Shown here: in pieces, positions 33,606-40,892 of the stretch | Layout of the letters: each line of letters opens with the position of its first letter | Position numbering within the stretch: the first letter of the stretch is position 1 | Assembly: GCF_900167135.1 (NCBI RefSeq) | Contig: NZ_FUWZ01000002.1 | Location: 1 to 64,000 of the forward strand | DNA from: Chitinophaga eiseniae | Lineage (GTDB): Bacteria; Bacteroidota; Bacteroidia; Chitinophagales; Chitinophagaceae | DNA: 64,000 nucleotides | Direction of reading: 5' to 3' | Notes under the pieces: generated by a model | Told to the model about the DNA's origin: nothing | What the model saw: the letters and a program-made list of their open reading frames with translations, nothing else | Database searches by the model: none | Made by a program: the position numbers and the translations under genes

Positions 33606-33638
33606 TTTGGTTGATTCAGATAAATATTTCTATATTTG
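33606..33638 (+). promoter_or_regulatory. Promoter of tRNA-Asp
   Basis: TTTG at 33606-33609 and a perfect TATATTTG at 33631-33638 are 21 nt apart, matching the Bacteroidota -33/-7 consensus. The tRNA begins 50 nt downstream of the -7 box. Confidence 0.7.
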
Positions 33639-33687
33639 CAACCCCAAACGGGGCCAACAGTTTGGCGTAAAAGCCCAACAGTAGCGA

Positions 33688-33761
33688 GGATTGGTAGTTC
33701 AGTCGGTTAGAATGCCGCCCTGTCACGGCGGAGGTCGCGGGTTCGAGTCCCGTCCAGTCCG
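33688..33761 (+). tRNA. tRNA-Asp (GTC)
   Basis: All arms fold: acceptor GGATTGG/CCAGTCC, a D-arm containing AGTCGGTTAGAA, anticodon arm CCGCCCTGTCACGGCGG with GTC at the centre, and T-arm GCGGGTTCGAGTCCCGT. The discriminator is G and CCA is not encoded (GCA follows), as is usual for the phylum. A Bacteroidota promoter precedes it and a strong terminator follows. Confidence 0.97.
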
Positions 33762-33762
33762 C

Positions 33763-33801
33763 AAAAAGGGACAAATCATCAGAAGATGGTTTGTCCCTTT
33801 T
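33763..33801 (+). terminator. Rho-independent terminator of tRNA-Asp
   Basis: AAAAAGGGACAAATCATC and GATGGTTTGTCCCTTTT form a long stem with a 4-base AGAA loop, directly after the tRNA. The paired A and T tracts make it active in both directions. Confidence 0.88.
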
Positions 33802-33936
33802 GCGTTTTGGGAAGAATGCCCTGTTGCTCCAGGTCACCTTTATTCATTTCATTTATCCGTTTTGGTTAGTTGATACTGATAGAGGCAACAACCAAACAAT
33901 GGATCAGAGGGGCTTACGAAATCAAAAATTAAACGG

Positions 33937-34692
33937 TCACGGGTAAATTTGACGGTAGTTACAATAGGGCGCCTGCAAATAGACCTGAGCATCGTAAAAT
34001 GTTCCAGGAATAATGAAATAATACCCAATGCCCTTGTCATCGCAGCCGCCGGGAAATGATCTCGTGTTCACGCTCACATAAATAGTATCGTTGTTCCAGA
34101 TTTTAGGCAATACAAGCGTTTGAGACTGCGCAGAACAGCTCGCCGTTTCCTCGACAGCCGCATATCCTGCCCCATTTTTTACGGACCCGTTGAAAACGAG
34201 GTTGCCACTGCAGAAGGGACCGCTCGAATTCGGGTCGTTTACCCATGTGATTTGCACGGTGGTATTTTGGTCGTTCGATATAGTATGGATATTCATGCCG
34301 GGAATTGGCTCGTTGCCTGAAGAACCAACGAAATTAGTAGTGCTGGCGCTGCCGCTGACGTTTTGGAAATCAGTAACCTTGACAGATACTGCGTCTCCCT
34401 GTTTGAGCGGTTTCATCGTCGAATAGGCGTTATCAAATGTCTCGAAAATATCCGTCCCTAAGGGCGTTACCACCTTCACCTTGAAAGGAGGCTCTCCTCC
34501 AAACCATGTGATGTCAATAAAGCCATCTATTGAATGGACCGACACCGGGAGCGAGCCGGCGGTTACACGGCTTATTAGTTTGTCCGGCTGTTCTGTACTT
34601 AAAGTGCTGTTCTGCTTTTTACAGGATAGGAAAGGCAGCGCCAGTAAAACGGAGAAAACGACCAATGGTCGTAGGAATAAATGAATTGACAT
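33937..34692 (-). CDS. Lipoprotein, paralogue B
   Basis: The start at 34692 gives a lipoprotein signal MSIHLFLRPLVVFSVLLALP then FLSCKK; the earlier ATG at 34734 overlaps the end of the upstream gene and would add 14 residues. The mature chain is beta-rich with a FGGEPPFKVKVVTPLGTDIF segment, a TWVNDPNSSGPFC block, and a C-terminus GIGYYFIIPGTFYDAQVYLQ plus APYCNYR. The upstream gene has the same blocks (TWTNDSNSSSPWC, GIDYYFIVPGIFY, SPYCNRYD), so they are tandem paralogues. The conserved cysteines may form a disulfide. I do not know the family; an Ig-like surface lipoprotein is likely. Confidence 0.68.
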   Translation of the reverse strand: MSIHLFLRPLVVFSVLLALPFLSCKKQNSTLSTEQPDKLISRVTAGSLPVSVHSIDGFIDITWFGGEPPFKVKVVTPLGTDIFETFDNAYSTMKPLKQGDAVSVKVTDFQNVSGSASTTNFVGSSGNEPIPGMNIHTISNDQNTTVQITWVNDPNSSGPFCSGNLVFNGSVKNGAGYAAVEETASCSAQSQTLVLPKIWNNDTIYVSVNTRSFPGGCDDKGIGYYFIIPGTFYDAQVYLQAPYCNYRQIYP

Positions 34693-34720
34693 AGATATAA
34701 CTTTAGGAAGATGAATGGAT

Positions 34721-35485
34721 TTACCAGATATCATACCGGTTGCAATAAGGTGAGGTAAGTGCTATCTGGTTACTATAAAATATACCGGGAACAATGAAAT
34801 AGTAGTCGATCCCATTTTCATCGCAAATAGGATATCCGCCTGTTTTACCTATATATACCCTGACGGTATCGTTATACCAACCTTTTGGTAATTCAAGCGA
34901 AACATGATTGTCGCTGCAACGTGCGGTGGCAGTAGCATGTCCCGAAAAACTTCCGTTCTTGACAGTCGCAAAAAAACGTATATAATCAGTACACCAGGGA
35001 GAAGACGAATTGGAGTCATTAGTCCATGTGATGTTTAGCACGTTAGCGAGATCGTTCGAACTGGTTGAAATTGTCATGGTAGGGACTGGCTGGGGACTTG
35101 TATTACCGGACCCTACGGTGGTACTGCCGGTCATTAGGTATTCATAATAGTCGTATACCTGGACGGAAATAACATCTCCTGCCTGGAAAATATGGGTAAG
35201 ATTGATTTCCGATCCAAATAGTATTGTGGTGGGGTAGTTGTTTATCTCCTGGAAGAACCCCGGACCGCTTATAATAACCCGGTACGGTCCTACATGGCCA
35301 TCATCCCATATGACGGTAAGTTGGTTATTTTCATATGTCACGGAAACAGGCGGAGAGGTTTCGTTTGCACGCATTACTTTCCGATTTGCAGGAAGTTGCT
35401 CGTTAATTCTTTCACGATAGGATTTAGTGCATGCTGTAAGTGCTAGTAGAATGAACGTAAATCCAGCTAATAGCGAGATTTTCAC
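34721..35485 (-). CDS. Lipoprotein, paralogue A
   Basis: A signal MKISLLAGFTFILLALTAC with lipidated cysteine at residue 19 is followed by two beta-sandwich-like halves. The first has VIWDDGHVGPYRVIISGPGF, an Ig/PKD-like strand pattern. The second has ITWTNDSNSSSPWCTDYIRF and ends IDYYFIVPGIFYSNQIALTS plus PYCNRYDIW. It shares these blocks and cysteine positions with the next gene, 28 nt downstream, so both come from one duplication and are probably co-transcribed. No catalytic motif is visible. Surface exposure and function are unknown. Confidence 0.68.
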   Translation of the reverse strand: MKISLLAGFTFILLALTACTKSYRERINEQLPANRKVMRANETSPPVSVTYENNQLTVIWDDGHVGPYRVIISGPGFFQEINNYPTTILFGSEINLTHIFQAGDVISVQVYDYYEYLMTGSTTVGSGNTSPQPVPTMTISTSSNDLANVLNITWTNDSNSSSPWCTDYIRFFATVKNGSFSGHATATARCSDNHVSLELPKGWYNDTVRVYIGKTGGYPICDENGIDYYFIVPGIFYSNQIALTSPYCNRYDIW

Positions 35486-35654
35486 TAGTAAAGGGTTAAA
35501 AGGTTAAACGGATAAGAATATAGTTTCGAAGTAAAAATAAGTCAAATAAACTCAGATAAATAACATTTATTGTTAATTTAAAGTGATATTATTGGAATAA
35601 TCGCTGCCACCCCGATACCAGGAAAATAGTTTTAGTGACGGCTATCGAATTTTT

Positions 35655-36647
35655 TCACTCAACCCCCTTCCCCAACGCGTCCAACCGCCGTATCTGCAAA
35701 TTCATATGATGCAACACCACTTTCTCATAATCATTAGACCTGTCGCCACTTTTACTAACCAGTACCAGCATCTCTATAGAAAAGAAAAAGAAAATCCACA
35801 GGAGCCAGAAAAATAACGCGACGTATGATGCGGATAACAGTTGAACCATAATCTTCAGCTCATCCAAAAATCCGGTACTCGCTTTCATCTCTTTTTCCAG
35901 TGCGGGTCTGATATGAAGCAGTTCATCTTCCTTTTGGGCTTTCTGTTGCCGCATAGCGCCAATGGCAGAATCCATGGATGGCAGCAGGGCTATTTTAGGG
36001 TTGGGCACCAGCGTGGACGCCACCGTGACATCTGTGACTGTTTTCCAGATAGTTGAATCCCGGCCGGTAGCGGTGACTGCTTGTACCGGCACGCGTTTGG
36101 TGGCTGTTTGTGTAGTGGTAGCCGTGGTGGTGGTTCGTTTACTGATATCCTCCACATACTTTTCTTTCTCCGCCTCTTTTTTACTGATGGTCGTATCCAG
36201 CGCGGCAATCTGTTTTCTTAGTTCTTCCGTTTTTGAGGGTAGTATCCTGTCTACTTTCGCTGATATGTAGGAAATCTTTTCGATTTCAATATCTTTTTCG
36301 AACAGTAACTGATCGATGATCACAGCACCCAGAATAGACATCATAAAAGCCAGGCACGTTCTGAAGATCAACAGCAGCCGGCCCGGATGGATAGACAGCA
36401 CAATCTGTTTCTCCACCTGCACAATAATGACCGTTGATAGCACTCCCGCGAGTATACAACCTGGCAGGCTCAATGCCAGGTAACGATGCGCAAAAGTAAA
36501 ACCAATAAAAAACCATAGGATGCAAACGATCAGCATCGCAGCGGTATACTTCTTGACGGACTTAAAAGCCGCTTCACTACAGTTTCGCAGGATATTGTAG
36601 TTGTACCCCGTCAGGAAGCAGCCGAAACGGACCCATAAATGTTTCAT
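35655..36647 (-). CDS. DUF4407 membrane protein
   Basis: The 330-residue protein begins with FGCFLTGYNYNILRNCSEAA, then two pairs of transmembrane helices (YTAAMLIVCILWFFIGFTFA; ALSLPGCILAGVLSTVIIVQ; LLLIFRTCLAFMMSILGAVI). A long coiled-coil stalk (about 135-250, KTEELRKQIAALDTTISKKE) and a last helix near 275-300 follow. This is the DUF4407 layout widespread in Bacteroidota, of unknown function. The downstream-coded 188-aa protein ends 11 nt before this gene and looks like a partner, as both have coiled coils. The run with an HNH nuclease and a small cysteine-rich protein suggests an accessory cassette. Confidence 0.85.
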   Translation of the reverse strand: MKHLWVRFGCFLTGYNYNILRNCSEAAFKSVKKYTAAMLIVCILWFFIGFTFAHRYLALSLPGCILAGVLSTVIIVQVEKQIVLSIHPGRLLLIFRTCLAFMMSILGAVIIDQLLFEKDIEIEKISYISAKVDRILPSKTEELRKQIAALDTTISKKEAEKEKYVEDISKRTTTTATTTQTATKRVPVQAVTATGRDSTIWKTVTDVTVASTLVPNPKIALLPSMDSAIGAMRQQKAQKEDELLHIRPALEKEMKASTGFLDELKIMVQLLSASYVALFFWLLWIFFFFSIEMLVLVSKSGDRSNDYEKVVLHHMNLQIRRLDALGKGVE

Positions 36648-36658
36648 AACGCCTGGTT

Positions 36659-37225
36659 TTAAAAGTTTTTATTCAGAATGATATGACTGGAAATCGCAGC
36701 AAGACCATTCCGGAATCCGCGGCTATAGCTGATGATAATACCATGTCCCACGCCTTCGTTGACTCTCGCCTGTTCTTCGATTTCCCTGACCTGCAGAATA
36801 TGGCTTTCGGCAATCTCTTTTTTGATGGTAAGCTCTTCCACGGTATCTATCATCCCACTTCTGCTTCTGCTGGAGATATGAAAATTAATTTGCCGGATAA
36901 AGTCTTCGTAAAAGGTTTTCACCTTTCGTATGGACCGTTCCAGGTCATTTTTCAGCGCAATCACGTTTTGCTCCAGGTGAGTGGCGTCTGGGTTTATCAG
37001 CGCATCATTATAACCCTTTGATTCATAGTTCTTGTCAAGAAAATCGTATAAAAGGTGTATGCCGCCGTTGAGTGGCGCAACAACCTTTTCCTCAGGTTGC
37101 TCCTGCCCGGGAGTCTCCTTTTCGATGAACGTAGTTTCCGGAATATCCGGTATGGTACTTCCTGTTTCCATGGCATGCTGGTGCCCATTCAGGCGTTGCC
37201 TGTTGAAGATATTGAACAAACTCAT
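36659..37225 (-). CDS. Hypothetical coiled-coil protein next to DUF4407
   Basis: The 188-residue soluble protein starts MSLFNIFNRQRLNG, has an acidic proline-rich stretch (IEKETPGQEQPEEK) and then long helices (LEQNVIALKNDLERSIRKVK, TVEELTIKKEIAESHILQVR) that should form a coiled coil. No enzyme motif. It lies 11 nt upstream of the DUF4407 gene and 7 nt downstream of the HNH gene, so all three form one operon. I do not recognise a named family; cooperation with the DUF4407 stalk is an inference from helix content and spacing. Confidence 0.65.
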   Translation of the reverse strand: MSLFNIFNRQRLNGHQHAMETGSTIPDIPETTFIEKETPGQEQPEEKVVAPLNGGIHLLYDFLDKNYESKGYNDALINPDATHLEQNVIALKNDLERSIRKVKTFYEDFIRQINFHISSRSRSGMIDTVEELTIKKEIAESHILQVREIEEQARVNEGVGHGIIISYSRGFRNGLAAISSHIILNKNF

Positions 37226-37232
37226 ACCTGTT

Positions 37233-37637
37233 TTATTTGATGATGATTGTTGGAACTTTATATTTATGATGTCCTTTGCTGTGGCAGGACTCGCAGAGCG
37301 TGATAAGCAAATGACCAGGATACTCCCAGGGAAGGCGAAACCGTTGCTTTGCTGCTATAAAATGATATTGCCGGTGATGCACCTGCAAGTCTTTATCGCT
37401 ACGGCAGTGTATACAACGATACTGATCACGTTGGAGAATTTCCTTTCGTTTGGCCTTCCAATCAGGGTGAAATAGAAGTGCGCCATAACTGCCGTGGGAT
37501 TTGTCGCTTACCCAATACTGTTCCTGGGGTTTCGTCAACGAAGGTTTTGTGCTGCCATTCTCCTGGACATACCTGCGATACAACTGGTCGCTTTTAAAGC
37601 GCAGGTAGTGATGCGGCGGATCATTGGGAGTTATCAT
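37233..37637 (-). CDS. HNH endonuclease-like protein
   Basis: The 134-residue protein contains the ordered zinc and catalytic residues of an HNH finger: RDQYRCIHCRSDKDLQVHH, then PWEYPGHLLITLCESCHSK. The first CxxC, the HH pair and the last CxxCH fit the ColE7/McrA-like fold. It is small, with an N-terminal 60-residue extension mentioning FHPDWKAKRKEILQRD, typical of free-standing Bacteroidota HNH proteins. It could act in DNA processing or defence. It is co-directional with the DUF4407 pair downstream with a 7-nt gap, so it is the operon's first gene. Confidence 0.88.
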   Translation of the reverse strand: MITPNDPPHHYLRFKSDQLYRRYVQENGSTKPSLTKPQEQYWVSDKSHGSYGALLFHPDWKAKRKEILQRDQYRCIHCRSDKDLQVHHRQYHFIAAKQRFRLPWEYPGHLLITLCESCHSKGHHKYKVPTIIIK

Positions 37638-37678
37638 GGTAGTTGAGGTTAGATGTTGTCAGATGAGGTTACAGCCGG

Positions 37679-37879
37679 TCATTGCTCCCACTTGCAAAGT
37701 GTCCTGCTTTCCATCGCTTTTTCAAGGGGAATACTGATGATCTGATGCCTGCAATTACTTAGTCCACGGCAGTTCGGCTTATAATGATACCGGACGGCGC
37801 TTCTACTGTCGCAGACGTACACCATTCGCTGGCTGCAGTGAAGCTGGCTTATTAACAGCCAGGCATATAAGCATTTCAT
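37679..37879 (-). CDS. Small cysteine-rich protein, 66 aa
   Basis: From the ATG at 37879 (MKCLYAWLLISQLHCSQRMV) a short signal-like segment leads into YVCDSRSAVRYHYKPNCRGL followed by SNCRHQIISIPLEKAMES and RTLCKWE. I know this pattern (VYVC-S--A--YH----CRGLS-C-H-I, then TLC-WE) as a conserved small Bacteroidota protein of unknown function, with four cysteines that may bind metal or form disulfides. It sits between the HNH gene and the two-component system on the same strand. Confidence 0.7.
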   Translation of the reverse strand: MKCLYAWLLISQLHCSQRMVYVCDSRSAVRYHYKPNCRGLSNCRHQIISIPLEKAMESRTLCKWEQ

Positions 37880-37942
37880 GAAACAAAAATACACCCCCTT
37901 CTCTTTCTTTTTTTACGGGAAACCGTAATGTTACGGGACCGC

Positions 37943-38608
37943 CTATATAACACCGATATCCTTGCAATAAGCCACCAGCTGTTCATTTTTGCTAAAGCCC
38001 AGTACGGACTTCATCTGATTGAGTTTTTTTTCTATGCTGCTTAAGCCCGATGGCGTAATGCCCTTCCGCTGAAGATAAGTTGGAATATCTTTCTGCAGCA
38101 TCCCCTGCGCCAGCAGGGTTATGATCGTGATATCCACCTCTGAAAATGAGTAAGTATTCTTTTTTTCCATCAACTGCTTCACATGGCGCGGAAAATAACG
38201 CCGGTGCCGGGCTATTTCACGGATGGCTTCCTTCAGCTCCCGCGCATCGTTCCGGGCTTTGCGCACAAAACCATCGATACCATCATTATGGCAAAGCTGG
38301 TCAATAGCAGCCGGTCTGTTTTCCGCCGAAAAGACCAGGATCTTCAGGTCGGGCTGAACTTTCCTGGCAGCGTCAATCAAATCCATGCCGCCGGGCAGCT
38401 GCTGATGATGACCATCCGGTTCGAAATACAAATCTGTGATAAGAAGATCAAAAGAGCTGTCAGTTTTAACCGCCTGGGTTATCTTGTTCAGCGCATCATC
38501 GCAGTAATAGGCATATGCTATATTCGTGATGTCCAGTTCTTCCAGTGTTTTCTGCACGGAGATATTAGCGCTTTCGTGATCTTCAGCAATAAGGACCTTT
38601 GTAATCAT
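37943..38608 (-). CDS. Response regulator, receiver plus LuxR-like HTH
   Basis: The receiver domain (1-125) begins TKVLIAEDHESANISVQKTL, with the acidic pair ED and the phosphoacceptor aspartate in LLITDLYFEPDGHH. The C-terminal region (about 150-221) is a HTH of the type EVDITIITLLAQGMLQKDIP then LSSIEKKLNQMKSVLGFSKN. The start overlaps the histidine kinase stop by 4 nt (ATGA), showing translational coupling. The partner kinase is encoded directly upstream. Target genes are unknown; candidates are the neighbours. Confidence 0.9.
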   Translation of the reverse strand: MITKVLIAEDHESANISVQKTLEELDITNIAYAYYCDDALNKITQAVKTDSSFDLLITDLYFEPDGHHQQLPGGMDLIDAARKVQPDLKILVFSAENRPAAIDQLCHNDGIDGFVRKARNDARELKEAIREIARHRRYFPRHVKQLMEKKNTYSFSEVDITIITLLAQGMLQKDIPTYLQRKGITPSGLSSIEKKLNQMKSVLGFSKNEQLVAYCKDIGVI

Positions 38609-40281
38609 GACGAATGATCTATTGGAAAGGAAATATGAATTTTTGCTCCTTTAACAGGATGCTCAAATATATACCTCCCACCAATGCTCCTGATACGGTT
38701 TTCCGTATTCCGCAGTCCATTCCCATATTTAACTTGCGGAGGAATACCAACACCATTATCGGTATAGATAATTTGAACCTGGCCGTTCTGACGTTCGAAC
38801 TTTATCATCACGGAATCAGCCCGGCTGTGTTTTTTCATATTAACCATCAATTCCTGCAGAATATGTTCCACTTCATGTTGTGTTTGCATATCGACCTGGT
38901 CCCAAAGCACAGGACCGTTACCGACGATCAGCACTTTAACATCGTCGGAACCAAAGGATGTCAGCAAATTATCCGTTTTAACATAAAAAGGAACGTTCGA
39001 GCGGGTGGGGGTTTCGTAAGAGATATCACGGGACCGCTCATACAACAACTCAATCTTATCCAGTAGGTCTTCCTTGTCCATGGCGGCTTTATACTCAAGG
39101 TCGGTCATAATGCGGTACAAGCCATTGGCTACCACATCATGCACTTTCTGGGAGGTTTTAAGTTGATGCTCCTGTATAGCCTGCCTGGATGCCATTTCAA
39201 TCTGCTGCTGCCGTCTGCGGTAACGGAGAATTAAAACAATACCGGCGATTAAGAAGAACAGTACGGTAATCGCCAGCAGGAACCGTTGTATTACCAGCTG
39301 GGTTTTCCTTTGTGCATTATCCTTTTGCAGCTGAAGATTGTCGGCCTTATTCTTTGCCGCCTCATACCGGATTAATGCAAATTGGTTCTTGGCGGCGTTC
39401 TTTGCGGTTTGGATACTGTCCGTCAGGTATTGGTACCGGATAAAATAAGGTTTCAACAAATTGGTAGGGCTGAGTGTAATAAGTTTTGAAAGCGCTTCGA
39501 CTTCGTCGTCCGGACTATTCATTTCCCTGGCTTTGTCATACCTTTTGCCGGCATAATACAGTGCAGAATCAGGCAGGGATTGTGAATAGTAGTCAGACAG
39601 ATGCGCATAGCTGGCGTTGAGCCCCCAGATATCGTTTGAATCCCTACGGATCTTCAATGCCTGTTGCAGCTCAGGCCCGGCTGGATAAGTGGAATCTTTC
39701 AGCCATTTAGCTCTGGCATAGTTGGAAAGTACCCGGGCATATTCTTTTTTATCGCCCTCGCTTTTAGCCAGCAGGGACTTGTATATATCGATCGCCTGGT
39801 CGTAATCACCTTTCTTCTGGTAAGTAAGAGCTATACCGTTCTGGGCGATGGCCTGGTCTCCCGGCTCTTTTAGAAGTGTGAGGGCTTTACGATAATAATC
39901 GATAGCTGCTTCATAGTTTTTAAGATTAAGACAGATATTGCCCAGTCCATGATAGTTGGAACTCAGACACTCCTGGTCCTTCTCTTTGTGTTCATCCAGA
40001 TAGTTAAGGGACTTCAGCAGGCTCTCCTGCCCTCCGTAATGATCTCCCTCATATGCCTGGATGATACCCATATAAGTATAGGCCATGGCAACTTCCAGGC
40101 TGTCTGTAGCTGTCGTGGCAACGAGATTAAAATAATAAAAAGCAGAGTCGTTATTCTTATTGAAAAAGGATTCTCCTTTCTCCAGCGTGGGTGCAGCCAT
40201 TGGCTGCGGGTGCTCCCGGTAGGATGTGCAGGCCCAAAGACTGCCAAAAAGTATAAGCAGGATAATGTTTGAGGGACGCAA
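38605..40281 (-). CDS. TPR-containing sensor histidine kinase (HisKA_3-like)
   Basis: The 558-residue protein starts with a lipoprotein-like signal IILLILFGSLWACTSYREHP. Six or more TPR units follow (for example AAIDYYRKALTLLKEPGDQA and YDQAIDIYKSLLAKSEGDKK), then one transmembrane helix near residues 333-352 (FLLAITVLFFLIAGIVLILR). The kinase core has a phosphoacceptor histidine in SQKVHDVVANGLYRIMTDLE, an N-box ELMVNMKKHSRADSVMIKF and a G-box TDNGVGIPP. It is the NarX/LiaS-like class common in Bacteroidota. The TPR sensor probably reads a protein or peptide cue in the periplasm. It is coupled by ATGA to the response regulator gene. Confidence 0.92.
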   Translation of the reverse strand: MRPSNIILLILFGSLWACTSYREHPQPMAAPTLEKGESFFNKNNDSAFYYFNLVATTATDSLEVAMAYTYMGIIQAYEGDHYGGQESLLKSLNYLDEHKEKDQECLSSNYHGLGNICLNLKNYEAAIDYYRKALTLLKEPGDQAIAQNGIALTYQKKGDYDQAIDIYKSLLAKSEGDKKEYARVLSNYARAKWLKDSTYPAGPELQQALKIRRDSNDIWGLNASYAHLSDYYSQSLPDSALYYAGKRYDKAREMNSPDDEVEALSKLITLSPTNLLKPYFIRYQYLTDSIQTAKNAAKNQFALIRYEAAKNKADNLQLQKDNAQRKTQLVIQRFLLAITVLFFLIAGIVLILRYRRRQQQIEMASRQAIQEHQLKTSQKVHDVVANGLYRIMTDLEYKAAMDKEDLLDKIELLYERSRDISYETPTRSNVPFYVKTDNLLTSFGSDDVKVLIVGNGPVLWDQVDMQTQHEVEHILQELMVNMKKHSRADSVMIKFERQNGQVQIIYTDNGVGIPPQVKYGNGLRNTENRIRSIGGRYIFEHPVKGAKIHISFPIDHSS

Positions 40282-40347
40282 GAAGGGTTATTTTTCTTAA
40301 AAATATCGAATTTCTCCATTTTGATGAATTATTAACCGGGAAAAAAA

Positions 40348-40373
40348 GTGAGGCAAGAAGAATCTTGCCTCAC
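40348..40373 (-). terminator. Intrinsic terminator of the 49-aa ORF transcript
   Basis: A perfect 11-bp stem GTGAGGCAAGA/TCTTGCCTCAC with a 4-base loop is followed on the minus strand by TTTTTTT. It lies 9 nt after the stop of the small minus-strand ORF, supporting a real short transcript. Confidence 0.88.
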
Positions 40374-40381
40374 AGCCGCCC

Positions 40382-40531
40382 TTACGGATTGGGTTTCCTT
40401 GGAGGAATTGTTCCGGTTTCGCCACCGGTATCGTCCAAAGTTGTGACCTGTTCATTATTATGATGATGACCGTTGTTAGTGTGGCCGGGACCCAGGCATG
40501 CCAGGAAGAAGCCTAATATAATGTAGAGCAT
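40382..40531 (-). CDS. Small protein, 49 aa, possible lipopeptide
   Basis: A frame below usual ORF size encodes MLYIILGFFLACLGPGHTNN followed by GHHHNNEQVTTLDDTGGETG and TIPPRKPNP. The hydrophobic start ending in LAC could be a short lipoprotein signal; the mature part would be a polar His/Asn/Thr-rich tail. It is bracketed by a -7-type promoter motif at 40765-40772 and a strong terminator at 40348-40373, which gives more support than the ORF alone. Family and role are unknown. Confidence 0.5.
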   Translation of the reverse strand: MLYIILGFFLACLGPGHTNNGHHHNNEQVTTLDDTGGETGTIPPRKPNP

Positions 40532-40764
40532 TGGTTTTGTTTTTTGAATGTTGAAGAATAGGCTGCCGGTTGCCGGGGCTACCGGCAGCGGGGTTTGAGA
40601 TTCGTGAAGAAGCGCTTCTTGCTTTTTGGGAAGTGTGGGTGAGGATTACGGAAGCTGATGATCGCTTCCCAAGCCGGTAACCGGCCTCCGCTTTCTTTGC
40701 CCAGGGGTGCAGGGGTCCTGTACAGAAAACCTCTTAGCTAAGGAGGTATTACCCGATTGCAGAA
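40532..40764 (-). other. Structured leader upstream of the 49-aa ORF
   Basis: No gene is seen. The minus strand holds several stems: a CTGCCGGT/ACCGGCAG hairpin (40563-40588), an AGCCGGT/ACCGGC repeat near 40670-40685, and an imperfect palindrome ACCTCCTTAGCTAAGAGGT near 40728-40746. It could be a regulatory 5' leader or a small RNA. No known riboswitch could be recognised. Confidence 0.35.
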
Positions 40765-40799
40765 CAAAGATAATTTGAGATAAATGGTTGATTTACAAA
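40765..40799 (-). promoter_or_regulatory. Putative minus-strand promoter
   Basis: On the minus strand TATCTTTG (plus CAAAGATA, 40765-40772) matches the -7 consensus TAnnTTTG exactly. A TTTG (plus CAAA, 40796-40799) lies 23 nt upstream, slightly longer than the usual spacing. It would start a transcript through the leader and the 49-aa ORF to the terminator at 40348-40373. Confidence 0.45.
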
Positions 40800-40866
40800 C
40801 AATTCCGATAATTCCGCTAATTCCCGGTATTCCGTCCGCAATTCCGGGAATGCGGGTTTAATTCCG
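40800..40866. repeat. Periodic ATTCCG repeats upstream of the 304-aa gene
   Basis: Six or more copies of ATTCCG or ATTCCC occur at about 9-nt steps (AATTCCGATAATTCCGCTAA and onward), just before the ATG at 40893. The same TTCCG motif recurs inside the gene near 41280-41330, encoding a proline-rich linker. It may be an operator or a slippage-prone tract. Confidence 0.55.
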
Positions 40867-40892
40867 ATTATTCAGGTTTATAATTTTCATTT

